From: an uncultured Microbacteriaceae bacterium
GTDB taxonomy: Bacteria > Actinomycetota > Actinomycetes > Actinomycetales > Microbacteriaceae
Direction of reading: 5' to 3'
DNA length: 64,000 nucleotides
Assembly: GCA_947487835.1 (NCBI GenBank)
Contig: CANKXX010000001.1
Coordinates: 186,001 to 250,000, forward strand
Below, piece after piece: positions 50,620 through 58,838 of this stretch; within the stretch, counting starts at the first letter, position 1; every line of letters begins with the position of its first letter. The notes under the pieces are model-generated. The model searched no databases. It saw nothing but the letters and a program-made list of their open reading frames with translations, and was not told the origin of the DNA. The position numbers and the translations under genes are program-made.

Positions 50620-50904
50620 GTCTACATTCGGAGCCTCGCACAGATCGACGCGACCATCGAGCTGCGCGTCGTGTCACGCGACGACCGGCGGGTCTGCACG
50701 CTCGAGGCGCTGGACTACGTGACCCGCCAGTCCGACTCGGCCGATGCGCGGAGGAAGAACCTGACCGTCACGCCGAAGGGTCGCGACGCGATCAGGATCG
50801 GCGCGGCTGCTTTCGACCGGATCTTCCTCCGCTGGCGGGACGAGACCGGCGCGGCCTCGGCCCGGGCGATCGAAGCCCTGCAGCGCCTCGCCACGACACC
50901 CTGA
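50620..50904 (+). pseudogene. C-terminal remnant of a MarR-type regulator
   Basis: ALDYVTRQSDSADARRKNLT, VTPKGRDAIRIGAAAFDRIF then LRWRDETGAASARAIEALQR matches the MarR wing (xVxRxxDxxDxRxxxxxLT) and last helix. The upstream part (IRSLAQIDATIELRVVSRDD) does not contain a recognisable MarR N-terminal helix or HTH recognition helix, and no start fits. It lies beside the frameshifted phosphotransferase and looks like a truncated gene. Confidence 0.6.
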
Positions 50905-51066
50905 CCCCTGCAGCCGGGTGCACGTCGACGCCGGGGCGAGCCAGCGAGGACGGCTCGGACGCGAGCCGCGCCGCTATCGCGCACGTGCGCGCCCGTTGCA
51001 TCCAGGCACCGGATCGGGCGTGGGGTGACAGTGAGATTCAGGTGGCGCCGCTGATATCTTTCGAGC

Positions 51067-51465
51067 ATGACCTGGCCAGTCCTGCACATCTCGCGGTCGA
51101 TCGATGCCGATGTCGCTGCGGTCGTCCTCGTTGCCGGGGACCCTCGAAAGCTGCCCCTGTGGGCGGCGGGGCTCAGCTCGGGAATCCGACTCGAATCCGA
51201 GCGCTGGTACGCGGACTCACCGATGGGAGTCGTCGAGGTCGCCTTCACCGGTCCGGCTGGGTCGGGCATCCTCGATCACGACGTCACCCTGCCCGACGGC
51301 ACCGTCGTGCACAACGCGCTGCGGGTGATCCCCAACGACGGGGGCAGCGAGATCGCATTCACGCTCTTTCAGCGACCCGGGATGTCGGACGAGCAGTTCC
51401 GCGCCGATGCGCGCCTTGTCGAGGAGGACCTGGCTCGGCTGGCGGCCCTCGTCGAGCGACGGTGA
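51067..51465 (+). CDS. SRPBCC family protein
   Basis: 132 residues of the START/polyketide-cyclase fold: HISRSIDADVAAVVLVAGDP with RKLPLWAAGLSSGIRLESER, then GVVEVAFTGPAGSGILDHDV, VVHNALRVIPNDGGSEIAFT, and a last helix FRADARLVEEDLARLAALVE. It binds a hydrophobic ligand; the reaction is unknown. It has no good ribosome site before the ATG. Confidence 0.82.
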   Translation: MTWPVLHISRSIDADVAAVVLVAGDPRKLPLWAAGLSSGIRLESERWYADSPMGVVEVAFTGPAGSGILDHDVTLPDGTVVHNALRVIPNDGGSEIAFTLFQRPGMSDEQFRADARLVEEDLARLAALVERR

Positions 51466-51612
51466 CCGCGAGACAGCTCCGATCACCGATCCTGCGTGGG
51501 GCATTCCTCCGTGCGCTCGCCTCCTGACAGCGGCTACCGGGTGGATGGGCTGAAACACCCTCTTGCCAGATTCACGGTTGTGGCTGCAGGTGGCGCGGTC
51601 CACTCTTGGCTC

Positions 51613-52104
51613 ATGCTCCGAGTCGCGAGAATCAGCGCCGCCCTTGCCGCGGTGGTCATCGCGTCCTCGATGTCGGGCTGCACGGAACCCGTTGCCCCGA
51701 CTTCGCCCGACGATGGATGGTCGAGCCGGACGTCCGCACTTCCCCCTGACCCTCGCAGTCCTGCCGGAGCGGCTGGCGGAGGGATCCGGTCGTCCGGCGA
51801 CCAGGACGACACGCTGTTCGTGCTGGACAGCGTTCCCACCGGCACGTACGAGCTGCTCGGTAGCTGCAGGGGCGCCGCGATCGTGCACCTGACCGCCACG
51901 GGATCCGGTGAAGACGGTCCGTCACAGAGTTCCGACGCTGTGCTCGCGGAGTCCGATCTCCCTTGCGGGTCGGTCACCAGACTCCCCGTGACGTCTTCCG
52001 GGCCCGATGTCGCTCTCCACGTGACCGGCCCCGACGGTGCCGAATGGGCGGTGTCGCTGGTCACCCCCGGGTGGGAGCCGCCGCCAGGCACGGGCGCCGA
52101 GTAG
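51613..52104 (+). CDS. Putative lipoprotein
   Basis: 163 residues: a lipoprotein signal peptide (RISAALAAVVIASSMSGC) with the lipobox ending SGC, then a Ser/Thr/Pro-rich linker and a beta-rich domain (DTLFVLDSVPTGTYELLGSC, RGAAIVHLTATGSGED, VTSSGPDVALHVTGPDGAEW). Two cysteines (LLGSC, LPCGS) could form a disulfide. No family recognised; it resembles small secreted domains with a PLAT-like or immunoglobulin-like strand pattern. ATG 51613 gives the signal peptide its proper start. Confidence 0.75.
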   Translation: MLRVARISAALAAVVIASSMSGCTEPVAPTSPDDGWSSRTSALPPDPRSPAGAAGGGIRSSGDQDDTLFVLDSVPTGTYELLGSCRGAAIVHLTATGSGEDGPSQSSDAVLAESDLPCGSVTRLPVTSSGPDVALHVTGPDGAEWAVSLVTPGWEPPPGTGAE

Positions 52105-52127
52105 GTGCCCGATTCCGCGCTGCCCGC

Positions 52128-52415
52128 TCAGGTCAGGCGTTCCGACAGGTGAACGGTGACCGGATCACCCAGCTCCTTGCGGAGCCTCTTCCGCAGTTTC
52201 GCGCTGATCGAGAGCATGTGCCCGCCCGATCCGGTGGGCAGCAGACCTGCTGTAACCGGCTCGCCGTCGATGGTTGCGACGACCTTCACGGCCTTACCCG
52301 TGCCGAACAGGTCGACCGAGCCGGGAACCTCGACGCACGACCAGAGGTCGCCCTTGATTGTCACGCCGATGACGCCGGTGAATGCGAAATCCATGGGGCC
52401 CGGGCTCGTGGTCAA
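52128..52415 (-). CDS. DUF1905 domain protein
   Basis: 95 residues: WSCVEVPGSVDLFGTGKAVK, VVATIDGEPVTAGLLPTGSG, GHMLSISAKLRKRLRKELGD. The DUF1905 beta barrel (double-psi-like, often with a YdeI/OmpD-like partner, here alone). Start TTG 52415 with GGAGG seven bases before it. Function unknown. Confidence 0.85.
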   Translation of the reverse strand: MTTSPGPMDFAFTGVIGVTIKGDLWSCVEVPGSVDLFGTGKAVKVVATIDGEPVTAGLLPTGSGGHMLSISAKLRKRLRKELGDPVTVHLSERLT

Positions 52416-52519
52416 TGGGGAGTCCTCCTTGGTGGGGCTGGTGTTCGCTCACCGGCAGGCTATCGATCCTGCTGATCGCACTCGTAAGCCGCGATTCGAG
52501 ATGCTGAACTGCTTGATAA

Positions 52520-52684
52520 CCGGAGGGGCATCCGATCTACTGTTGGCACACGGCGGCCGACCTTCGGGATGACGGGCTCCAGCGCCGCCGCGGACTCGAA
52601 GGCGAGGTGTTCGACGTGGACATACAAACGGACGCACAGGTCGCCCGGGTCGAGGGAGCACTGGCGGGCATTCCATGCATGTGA
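52520..52684 (+). pseudogene. C-terminal coding remnant just before the GNAT gene
   Basis: A frame without a start codon reads HTAADLRDDGLQRRRGLEGE followed by VFDVDIQTDAQVARVEGALA, and ends at TGA 52682-52684, overlapping the GNAT start by ten bases. Its amphipathic helix pattern and coupling to the next gene look like the end of a lost upstream gene, perhaps a MerR-like regulator. Coding character is weakly supported. Confidence 0.35.
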
Positions 52685-53253
52685 TCAAGCCGCTCACTTC
52701 CGAGACCTTTCCTGCGTGGTTGGCGCTGGCGGAGAAGCACAACGGCGTGTGGGGCGGACGCTATTGCTCGTATTTCCATGGGGACACGAAGGACACCGTG
52801 AAAAGCGAGCACGACGGTCCGACGTTCAAGCAGCGACTTGTGAGGGAGGGCATCGCCCATGCTGCCCTCGTCTTCGACGGGGACGACGCGATCGCGTGGT
52901 GCGAGTACGGCAGCCCGACTGAACTGCCGGGCATCTACCACCGCAAGGAATACGACGCGGGCGAGACGAAGCCGGCTCCGTGGCGTATCACGTGCTTCTT
53001 CGTCGACCGCGACCACCGCCGGGCGGGGGTGGCGCGGGAGGCGCTCGATGGCGCGCTGCAGCTCATTGCGGATGCCGGAGGAGGAGAGGTGGTCTCGTTC
53101 CCCAACGAGCTCGTTCCCGGCAAGAAGACCTCGTCCTCGTTCCTGCACAACGGCACGAGGGCCATGTTCGAGAAGGCGGGCTTCACGTTCGAGCGCCACC
53201 TCGGCAAGAGGAAGACCGTAATGCGCATAACCGTCCCCGCGTCCCCGGCGTGA
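52675..53253 (+). CDS. GNAT family N-acetyltransferase
   Basis: 192 residues. Acetyl-CoA site: ITCFFVDRDHRRAGVAREAL (R/Q-x-x-G-x-A), preceded by ALVFDGDDAIAWCEYGSPTE. Then EVVSFPNELVPGKKTSSSFL and RAMFEKAGFTFERHLGKRKT (the C-terminal beta). The substrate is unknown. Start ATG 52675 overlaps the end of the remnant before it. In related bacteria, GNATs with PGxKTSSSF-type motif are not assigned. Confidence 0.9.
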   Translation: MHVIKPLTSETFPAWLALAEKHNGVWGGRYCSYFHGDTKDTVKSEHDGPTFKQRLVREGIAHAALVFDGDDAIAWCEYGSPTELPGIYHRKEYDAGETKPAPWRITCFFVDRDHRRAGVAREALDGALQLIADAGGGEVVSFPNELVPGKKTSSSFLHNGTRAMFEKAGFTFERHLGKRKTVMRITVPASPA

Positions 53254-53275
53254 CGCTGATATCACCTCAGGGGAA

Positions 53276-54724
53276 CTAGCCGCCGAGGAGAACGGTGATC
53301 TGGGCCCGGAAGGTGAGCACCGACAGTGTTCCGAACAGCAGGATCGCCCAGACCAGCATTCCGAGCCGGAATCCGCGGATGCGGATGGCCCGAGGCAGTG
53401 TCTTGCGGTTGATCAGGATCAGCAGACCCGAATAGATGAACATCATGAAGCCGCCCACCACGGCCGCGATCACCAGCAGGACGAGCGGCTGGTCGAAGCC
53501 GACCAGCAGCACGAGAACACCGACGGCGACCAGACCCCACACCAGGCCCGCGTACAGCTTCGATTCGTTGGCCTTGGGGACGTAGCTGGTCTTCAGCACG
53601 TCCGCGGCGAGCCGACTGGTGTAGTCGACGATGCCCAGTGCGGCAGCGAACAGCGAGAACGACCCGATGATCCAGAAGAAGTACTTGAACCAGGAGCCGA
53701 CCCGCTCCCCCAGCACGTCACCCTCGGTCTTCACGAACTCGATGCTGTTCTCCAGCCCGTCCCGGCCGAACACGGTGGAGTAGGCGAGCAGTGAGGTGAA
53801 GACGATGGTCAGGAAGGTGATCAGCACGAAGGTGAAGATCTGCTCGAGGTTCGCGAACTTCCACCACCCCTTCCACCGCGAGAGGTTCGCCTCGGTCGGC
53901 TCGAACACGTAACCGGTCGGCTGCACGGCCTCGGGCCTGTTGGTGATCGGGCTGACGAGCCGCGGCACGTACGCGCCCATCCCGAAGCCCTTGTCCCGGA
54001 TCCAGTTGGACTGCACGAGGTTCTGCCCACCGCCAGCCCCGGCGAACGCCAGCGCCCCGAGCAGCGTGGCGATCCCGAGCTCGATGGGGATGCCCGGCCG
54101 GGTGATGATCTGCGGCGCATCGGCCCAGGCTTCGGCTCCGACCGCAACGATCGCGCCGACCACGAAGAGCAGCATCACGGCGGCGACCTTGATCATCTGG
54201 GCGCGTTCAAGGGCCACGTAGACGACAGGGGCCAGGGTGAGGATCAAGCCGATCACAACGAGCATGCCGATGGCGATGTAGCGCGGTGTGCCGCCGAACA
54301 CGTAGGACGCGAGGGTTGCGCTGCTGGTCGCCCACCCCGGCCAGAGATTCGCGAAATAGGTCAGCAGCGCGAAGACCAGACCCCAGTGCTTCCAATAGCG
54401 GCTGAACCCGGTCAGGGCGGTCTCGCCGGTGGCCAGGGTGTAGCGCTCGATCTCGAGGTTGATGAAGTACTGCGTCACCAACCCGACCAGCGCTGCCCAG
54501 ACGAACACCAGGCCGACCTGCGACGCGATATAGGGGAAGAGAATGAACTCCCCCGACGCGAGCCCCACCCCTGCGGCGATGATCCCGGGACCGATCAGCT
54601 TGCGGTACTTCGCCGGCGCGTCCGGTAGATCGCGCACCTCGGGTCGTCTGAGGTGCTTGGCGGGGAAGGCGTCGGCGGCCGATCGGCCGCTGCGGTTGCG
54701 CGTGCTGTCGTCGTTGAAAGTCAC
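53276..54724 (-). CDS. Nramp-related metal-ion transporter
   Basis: 482 residues with about eleven membrane helices. GPGIIAAGVGLASGEFILFP then YIASQVGLVFVWAALVGLVT at the start, and FAGAGGGQNLVQSNWIRDKG later, identify the Nramp superfamily clade with ASGE where canonical Nramp has DPGN, so the substrate may be Mg2+, Al3+-like or another cation instead of Mn2+. The MPH motif of helix 6 is replaced by AGGGQN. GTG 54724 has AAAAGG four bases before it; longer N-termini from 54853 or 54799 are open but look disordered. Confidence 0.85.
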   Translation of the reverse strand: MTFNDDSTRNRSGRSAADAFPAKHLRRPEVRDLPDAPAKYRKLIGPGIIAAGVGLASGEFILFPYIASQVGLVFVWAALVGLVTQYFINLEIERYTLATGETALTGFSRYWKHWGLVFALLTYFANLWPGWATSSATLASYVFGGTPRYIAIGMLVVIGLILTLAPVVYVALERAQMIKVAAVMLLFVVGAIVAVGAEAWADAPQIITRPGIPIELGIATLLGALAFAGAGGGQNLVQSNWIRDKGFGMGAYVPRLVSPITNRPEAVQPTGYVFEPTEANLSRWKGWWKFANLEQIFTFVLITFLTIVFTSLLAYSTVFGRDGLENSIEFVKTEGDVLGERVGSWFKYFFWIIGSFSLFAAALGIVDYTSRLAADVLKTSYVPKANESKLYAGLVWGLVAVGVLVLLVGFDQPLVLLVIAAVVGGFMMFIYSGLLILINRKTLPRAIRIRGFRLGMLVWAILLFGTLSVLTFRAQITVLLGG

Positions 54725-54821
54725 GCGCCTTTTCTTATCAGACGATGAGTCGACCACAAAGCACTTTCCGGAATGCGATGGCTCCCGAGAATCATTCATC
54801 CCTGCCTCGAGGCGATTCGGC

Positions 54822-54848
54822 GTGATAGGCATCACATCAATGGCATCA
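54822..54848 (-). promoter_or_regulatory. Possible operator in the Nramp-like gene leader
   Basis: GTGAT-AGGC-ATCAC (54822-54835) is a perfect short dyad and GGCATCAC recurs at 54842-54849. It could be a metal-repressor site, or it could be coding if the gene starts at 54853. Confidence 0.35.
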
Positions 54849-54931
54849 CCCACTCAATGAGGTAAGCCCACGACCGACTCCGCAGAGACGCTCACGGAGA
54901 TTGCGTGCTGTTCGCACCGCACCGCCGCTTC

Positions 54932-55630
54932 TCAGCGAAGTTGACTGAATGCCTCGACCCTGTCCGGGGCCCCGGCGATAAGTACGTGGTCGCCCTCCTG
55001 TAGCACGGTGTCAAGGCTGGTGTAGGTCCATCCCGCGCCGGGTCGGTGAAACGCCGTCACGGTAATGCCGTAGTTGGCCCGCACGCCCGTCTGCGACATC
55101 GGCACGCCGAGGATGGAATTCGGCGGAGTGGTCTTGACGAGCGCGAAGTTCTCGCCGATCTCGAGGTAGTCCTCCATCGCGCCGCGCACGAGGTGAGCCA
55201 CCCGCTGTCCCATGTCCTTCTCGGGGTACACGATGTGGTGGATGCCGAGCTGCTGCAGGATCTCGCCGTGCTGGTCGCTGACGGCCTTCGCCCAGATCGT
55301 CGGGATCTTCAGCTTCAGCAGCAGGGAGGCGGTGAGGATGCTGGCCTGGAGGTCACCGCCGATGGCGAGGACGACGCGGTCGAACTCGTGCACGGCGAGC
55401 TGACGCAGCACGTCCTCCTTGGTGGAATCCGCTCGTACCACGTGGGTCAGCAAGGTGTTGTGAGTCTGCACCACCTCCTCGTTGCCGTCGATGCCGAGCA
55501 CCTCCACACCACTGTTCATGAGTTCCAGGGCAAGGGAGCTCCCGAAGCGGCCGAGGCCGATGACGGCGACGGAGTCCGCCTCCGCGATCCGCGTCGTGTG
55601 GGGGCGGGTGAGGGACGGGAACCTAGCCAA
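54932..55630 (-). CDS. TrkA/KtrA-type potassium uptake regulatory subunit
   Basis: 232 residues. RCK/TrkA_N domain (DSVAVIGLGRFGSSLALELM then NSGVEVLGIDGNEEVVQTHN, with the GxGxxG NAD(H)/ATP site, THVVRADSTKEDVLRQLAVH), TrkA_C domain (KTTPPNSILGVPMSQTGVRA; VLQEGDHVLIAGAPDRVEAF). It gates the Ktr channel. Start ATG 55630 overlaps the end of the TrkH gene by eight bases, an operon. The two are the only potassium-uptake genes in the window. Confidence 0.95.
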   Translation of the reverse strand: MARFPSLTRPHTTRIAEADSVAVIGLGRFGSSLALELMNSGVEVLGIDGNEEVVQTHNTLLTHVVRADSTKEDVLRQLAVHEFDRVVLAIGGDLQASILTASLLLKLKIPTIWAKAVSDQHGEILQQLGIHHIVYPEKDMGQRVAHLVRGAMEDYLEIGENFALVKTTPPNSILGVPMSQTGVRANYGITVTAFHRPGAGWTYTSLDTVLQEGDHVLIAGAPDRVEAFSQLR

Positions 55631-56987
55631 TGACGGGCCTTTCCTGAGGGAGCTCGTACGGGATGCGGCGTTCCCGCAGCGCGAGCGACGACGCGAAGGT
55701 GATGGGTCCGAGCCGGCCGATGAACATGAGGAGGATCAGGATCAGCTGCCCCGCCACGGGGAGGTCGGCGGTGATCCCGGTCGACAGTCCGACCGTGCCG
55801 AAGGCGGACACGACCTCGAACAGCAGTCGGTCCATGCTGACGTCGGTGATCAGCATGAGGGCGACGGTGGCCGAGACGACGACAGCGACGGCGAGCAGGA
55901 CGACGGTGATGGCCTGGCGGTGCACCGACCGCGGCAGCCGCTTGCCGAACACGTTGACGGCCCCCTGGCCGCGCAGCTCGGTGAGCAGGATGAAGAACAG
56001 AACCGCGAAGGTGGTGATCTTGATGCCGCCGGCCGTGCCCGCCGGTCCTCCGCCGATCAGCATCAGCACGTCCATGCCGAACCAACTGGCGGGGTCCATG
56101 GCCGCGATGTCGATGCTGTTGAACCCGGCCGTGCGGGTCTGGACCGACATGAAGAAGCCGGCGAGTAGCTTCGCCGGCCAGTCCAGCGGGCCCAGGGTGG
56201 CGGGGTTGGCCCACTCGATGGCGGTGATGTAGAGCGAGCCGAGCACGAGCAGGCTGACTGTGCCCGCGAGCACGAGCCGGGTGTTCATCGTCCAGACGCG
56301 CGGCAGGCGGGCGTGCTTGAGCAGTTGCATGATCACCGGGAAACCGAGGCCGCCGAGAATGATCGACGCGGCGATCGGCAGGCAGATCCACGGGTCGGTG
56401 GTGAAGCCCATGAGATTGTCGCTGAACAGCGCGAACCCGGCGTTGTTGAACGACGACACCGAGTGGAAGAGCCCCAGCCAGACGGCCCGCCCGATCGGCT
56501 CCCCGTACCCGGCAGCGAAACGGAGCGCCAGCATCACCGCGACCGCCGCCTCGATGACGAGCGTGATGCGGATCACGCCGAAGAGGAGGGCTGAGACGTC
56601 GCCGAGGCCGACGCTGTGCGCCTCAGCCGCCGCGGTGATCCTCGAGCGGAGGGACATGCGCCGGATCACGGCGAGGCCGATGACCGAGGCGAACGTCATG
56701 ATCCCGAATCCACCGACCTGGATGAGAACCATGATGACGATCTGGCCGAACGGCGACCAGAAGGTGGCCGTGTCCACGACGACGTGTCCGGTGACGCACA
56801 CGGCGGATGTCGCGGTGAAGAGCGCCTCCAGGAACGACGCTCCACCCGGCCCGGTCCTCGCGATCGGAAGCATCAGTATCGCGGTGCCGGCGAGGATCGC
56901 GCCGGCGAAGGCGGCGACGATGGCCTGGCTCGGGCGGAGTTGCCTGCGGCGGGCCGCGCGGACGGGCTCGAGCGGGGTCCGGGGCAC
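55623..56987 (-). CDS. TrkH/KtrB-type potassium channel subunit
   Basis: 454 residues with eight membrane helices and four pore loops: ALFTATSAVCVTGHVVVDTA, VSSFNNAGFALFSDNL, SVQTRTAGFNSIDIAAMDPA, VVSAFGTVGLSTGITADLPV, each carrying the selectivity-filter Gly (TGH, NAG, AGF, VGLSTG). Na+- or proton-linked K+ uptake. The N-terminus (ARRRQLRPSQAIVAAFAGAI) is basic. Start ATG 56987. The RCK subunit gene follows. Confidence 0.95.
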   Translation of the reverse strand: MPRTPLEPVRAARRRQLRPSQAIVAAFAGAILAGTAILMLPIARTGPGGASFLEALFTATSAVCVTGHVVVDTATFWSPFGQIVIMVLIQVGGFGIMTFASVIGLAVIRRMSLRSRITAAAEAHSVGLGDVSALLFGVIRITLVIEAAVAVMLALRFAAGYGEPIGRAVWLGLFHSVSSFNNAGFALFSDNLMGFTTDPWICLPIAASIILGGLGFPVIMQLLKHARLPRVWTMNTRLVLAGTVSLLVLGSLYITAIEWANPATLGPLDWPAKLLAGFFMSVQTRTAGFNSIDIAAMDPASWFGMDVLMLIGGGPAGTAGGIKITTFAVLFFILLTELRGQGAVNVFGKRLPRSVHRQAITVVLLAVAVVVSATVALMLITDVSMDRLLFEVVSAFGTVGLSTGITADLPVAGQLILILLMFIGRLGPITFASSLALRERRIPYELPQERPVIG

Positions 56988-57167
56988 CCGGCAACACTAC
57001 TCGGCGGACGTCGTCGCATCGCACGCAGACGGCACGGCCCCACCGACGCTTCCACCGGTCACCGCCGTCCCGTCGCGGTGAGCCGCGATGATACCTGCAG
57101 CCGAAGCGAATCACTCACCCCCCGTTGTAGGGGCATGTCAGCACCTTGGGGCTCCGAATAGCCTCGA

Positions 57168-57327
57168 CGTAGTCGCTGGCACTCCCCCCCGGCCAGTGAC
57201 CGTCACAACAGAAAGCACCTAGCCCGCGGTGTGCGGTGAACCGCCACCGCGAGTGAGCGCACGGGCGATCGCGCCTGACAGTCGCGCCGACGGCCCAGCC
57301 CTATCCCCCCGAAGGGCTGGGCCGTTT
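57168..57327 (+). ncRNA. 6C-type small RNA
   Basis: Two stem-loops with poly-C loops, the hallmark of the actinobacterial 6C RNA (also called B11). Stem 1 GTCGCTGGC (57172-57180)/GCCAGTGAC (57192-57200, one G-U pair) has a loop with CCCCCCC; stem 2 CGGCCCAGCCCT (57291-57302)/AGGGCTGGGCCG (57313-57324) has a loop with CCCCCC and is followed by TTTCT, acting as the terminator. No coding frame fits the 90 bp between. The 5' end is approximate (TSS guess 57168). Confidence 0.65.
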
Positions 57328-57330
57328 CTG
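57291..57330 (+). terminator. Terminator hairpin of the 6C RNA
   Basis: Twelve-base perfect stem (57291-57302/57313-57324) with a C-rich loop and GTTTCT after it on the plus strand. The same hairpin lies 45 bp beyond the stop of the minus-strand gene at 57371 and could also end that message. Confidence 0.75.
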
Positions 57331-57370
57331 CTCCTGAAGCCGCTCGGCATGTCCGTGACCGGACCGTCGA

Positions 57371-57694
57371 TCACTCCACGTAACTCTCGACAGCGGCACG
57401 ATCCTCTGTCTGCGGCGCCGGCGGTCGAAGGGCCGCGATTTTCAGACGCATCGAGTTCACCGCCTCGTCATCGTCGAGGTCCGCTGCACGATCCAATGCA
57501 GCAGCGACGAACAACTCGCTGCTCGGCCCGATCAGCAGCACGGCCTCTCCCCGCGCACCCTCGTCCGACAGGGCGGGAATACGCACCAGGTCCGATCGGT
57601 CCGTCTCCCCCAGGGCGCGAGCGTAATCAATTACAGCGGCGCAAATGCTGTCACTCACTACGACGTGACCACTCACGTAATACAGCTTCTTCAC
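57371..57694 (-). CDS. Paralogue C of an unrecognised ~110-residue family
   Basis: 107 residues from GTG 57694: KKLYYVSGHVVVSDSICAAV, IDYARALGETDRSDLVRIPA, AVLLIGPSSELFVAAALDRA. Same layout as the genes at 22330 and 33679: short Tyr-containing first strand, VSD/VGD turn, Y-x-x-A-L helix, IP turn, IGPxSE loop. The acidic C-terminal third differs. The other in-frame upstream codons give no homologous sequence. Function unknown. Confidence 0.78.
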   Translation of the reverse strand: MKKLYYVSGHVVVSDSICAAVIDYARALGETDRSDLVRIPALSDEGARGEAVLLIGPSSELFVAAALDRAADLDDDEAVNSMRLKIAALRPPAPQTEDRAAVESYVE

Positions 57695-57904
57695 GCATTC
57701 ATTTCTACCTCGACCCGTTACCTCAGCAAAAACAGAATGCGGTTGCCGCGGTTGGTACGAACTGACGGCGATATCCAATCGAGGGGAATCGCAAAGAGTG
57801 CGCTGGGCTGATAGCCCGGCGGTGCTGGAGCAGAACGGAAAGGATGCCGTTCTGTCTCGCACCGTCGCCGGGAGAGGCAGTCAGGAGGAGTCGGTTCGTC
57901 GGTC

Positions 57905-58387
57905 TCAACACACCGGCACAGTGTCCTCGATGCGCGGTTCTCCTACGTCGTCCGTCGGCAGGATCCGAGTGATCGAGAGGACGGCGGGGATGCTGCTCGG
58001 GTTGCTGACGTTGTGGGACCCCACCTCGGTGAAAGCGTCGCCGACGCTGAAGGTCTCCGGGTCCTCGCACGGGGTCTGCCGTACAACGGACCCCGACTTC
58101 ACGACGACCACGACGATCCCCTGATGAGAGTGCCAGCCTGACTCGCTGTTCGGGCCGTACGTCAGCTCGAAAGTCGCCACGCTGCTGGGTACGCGGGTCC
58201 TGAGCCGGATGCCGTCCTGGGATGCCCGCAGCCGGTCGTGGTTGTCTCCGTCCAGCTGTCCGACGGTCGCCGGCCCGGCGGTGACGGTGCCGGTCGGCGG
58301 TGACGCCATGGCTCCGGACCCGAGGCCCACGGTGGTGAGGAGAGCGGCCACCGCTGCGGCGCCGAGGATCTTCTGTCTGAGGTTCAT
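57905..58387 (-). CDS. Secreted cupin-domain protein
   Basis: 160 residues: a signal peptide (LGAAAVAALLTTVGLGSGAM), then a cupin: VATFELTYGPNSESGWHSHQ, GIVVVVVKSGSVVRQTPCED, and TFSVGDAFTEVGSHNVSNPS. The His-x-His and His later could bind a metal; the QTPC and PVC cysteines could form a disulfide. Extracellular; its ligand is unknown. It lies divergent from the region-2-only sigma-like gene at 58839, with 451 bp between. Confidence 0.82.
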   Translation of the reverse strand: MNLRQKILGAAAVAALLTTVGLGSGAMASPPTGTVTAGPATVGQLDGDNHDRLRASQDGIRLRTRVPSSVATFELTYGPNSESGWHSHQGIVVVVVKSGSVVRQTPCEDPETFSVGDAFTEVGSHNVSNPSSIPAVLSITRILPTDDVGEPRIEDTVPVC

Positions 58388-58838
58388 GTTGATGCCAATC
58401 ACGCGGGTGAGCGCAGACCGTCGTGGGTCGACGCGGACGAAGCCGGACCGGAAGTCCGCACGGGGTGTGAATCGGTCGGCACAGAGAGATTTCCGGCCGT
58501 TCAGCGAGGGGCGACGGTGCAACCCGCGCGGTCGAGTCCGCTCGGTAGCGCCACAGTGGACCCGCGGCGGCGCTGCCGTCAAGGGCGGGACCGGGGCCAG
58601 GAATGCGCGACACAATCACGGAAGTGCTCACGCGACAGGGCCGGCTCGTGTCCCGCGGGTCCCCTAAACAGTGGACTATCCGAGAGGGAGAAGGTCTGCG
58701 AGGGTGGAGAACACAACACCGACTCAGGAGACGTTGTGTGTTGCCGGTCGCTCGCGTCAGCAGGGCTAGTTCTGCGTCCTTCTCTGACCGCTCGGCCAGG
58801 CTTGGATCAGGCACAGTTGGTGTTCTCCCGTTCAGAGA
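58388..58838. other. Gene-poor stretch between cupin and sigma-like genes, 451 bp
   Basis: Divergent promoter region. A plus-strand frame of 90 codons from 58603 exists but is Arg/Ser/Val-rich with no homology or ribosome site, so I do not call it. A short ACACAAC/GTTGTGT inverted repeat lies at about 58711-58736. I see no riboswitch or clear promoter. Confidence 0.4.
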
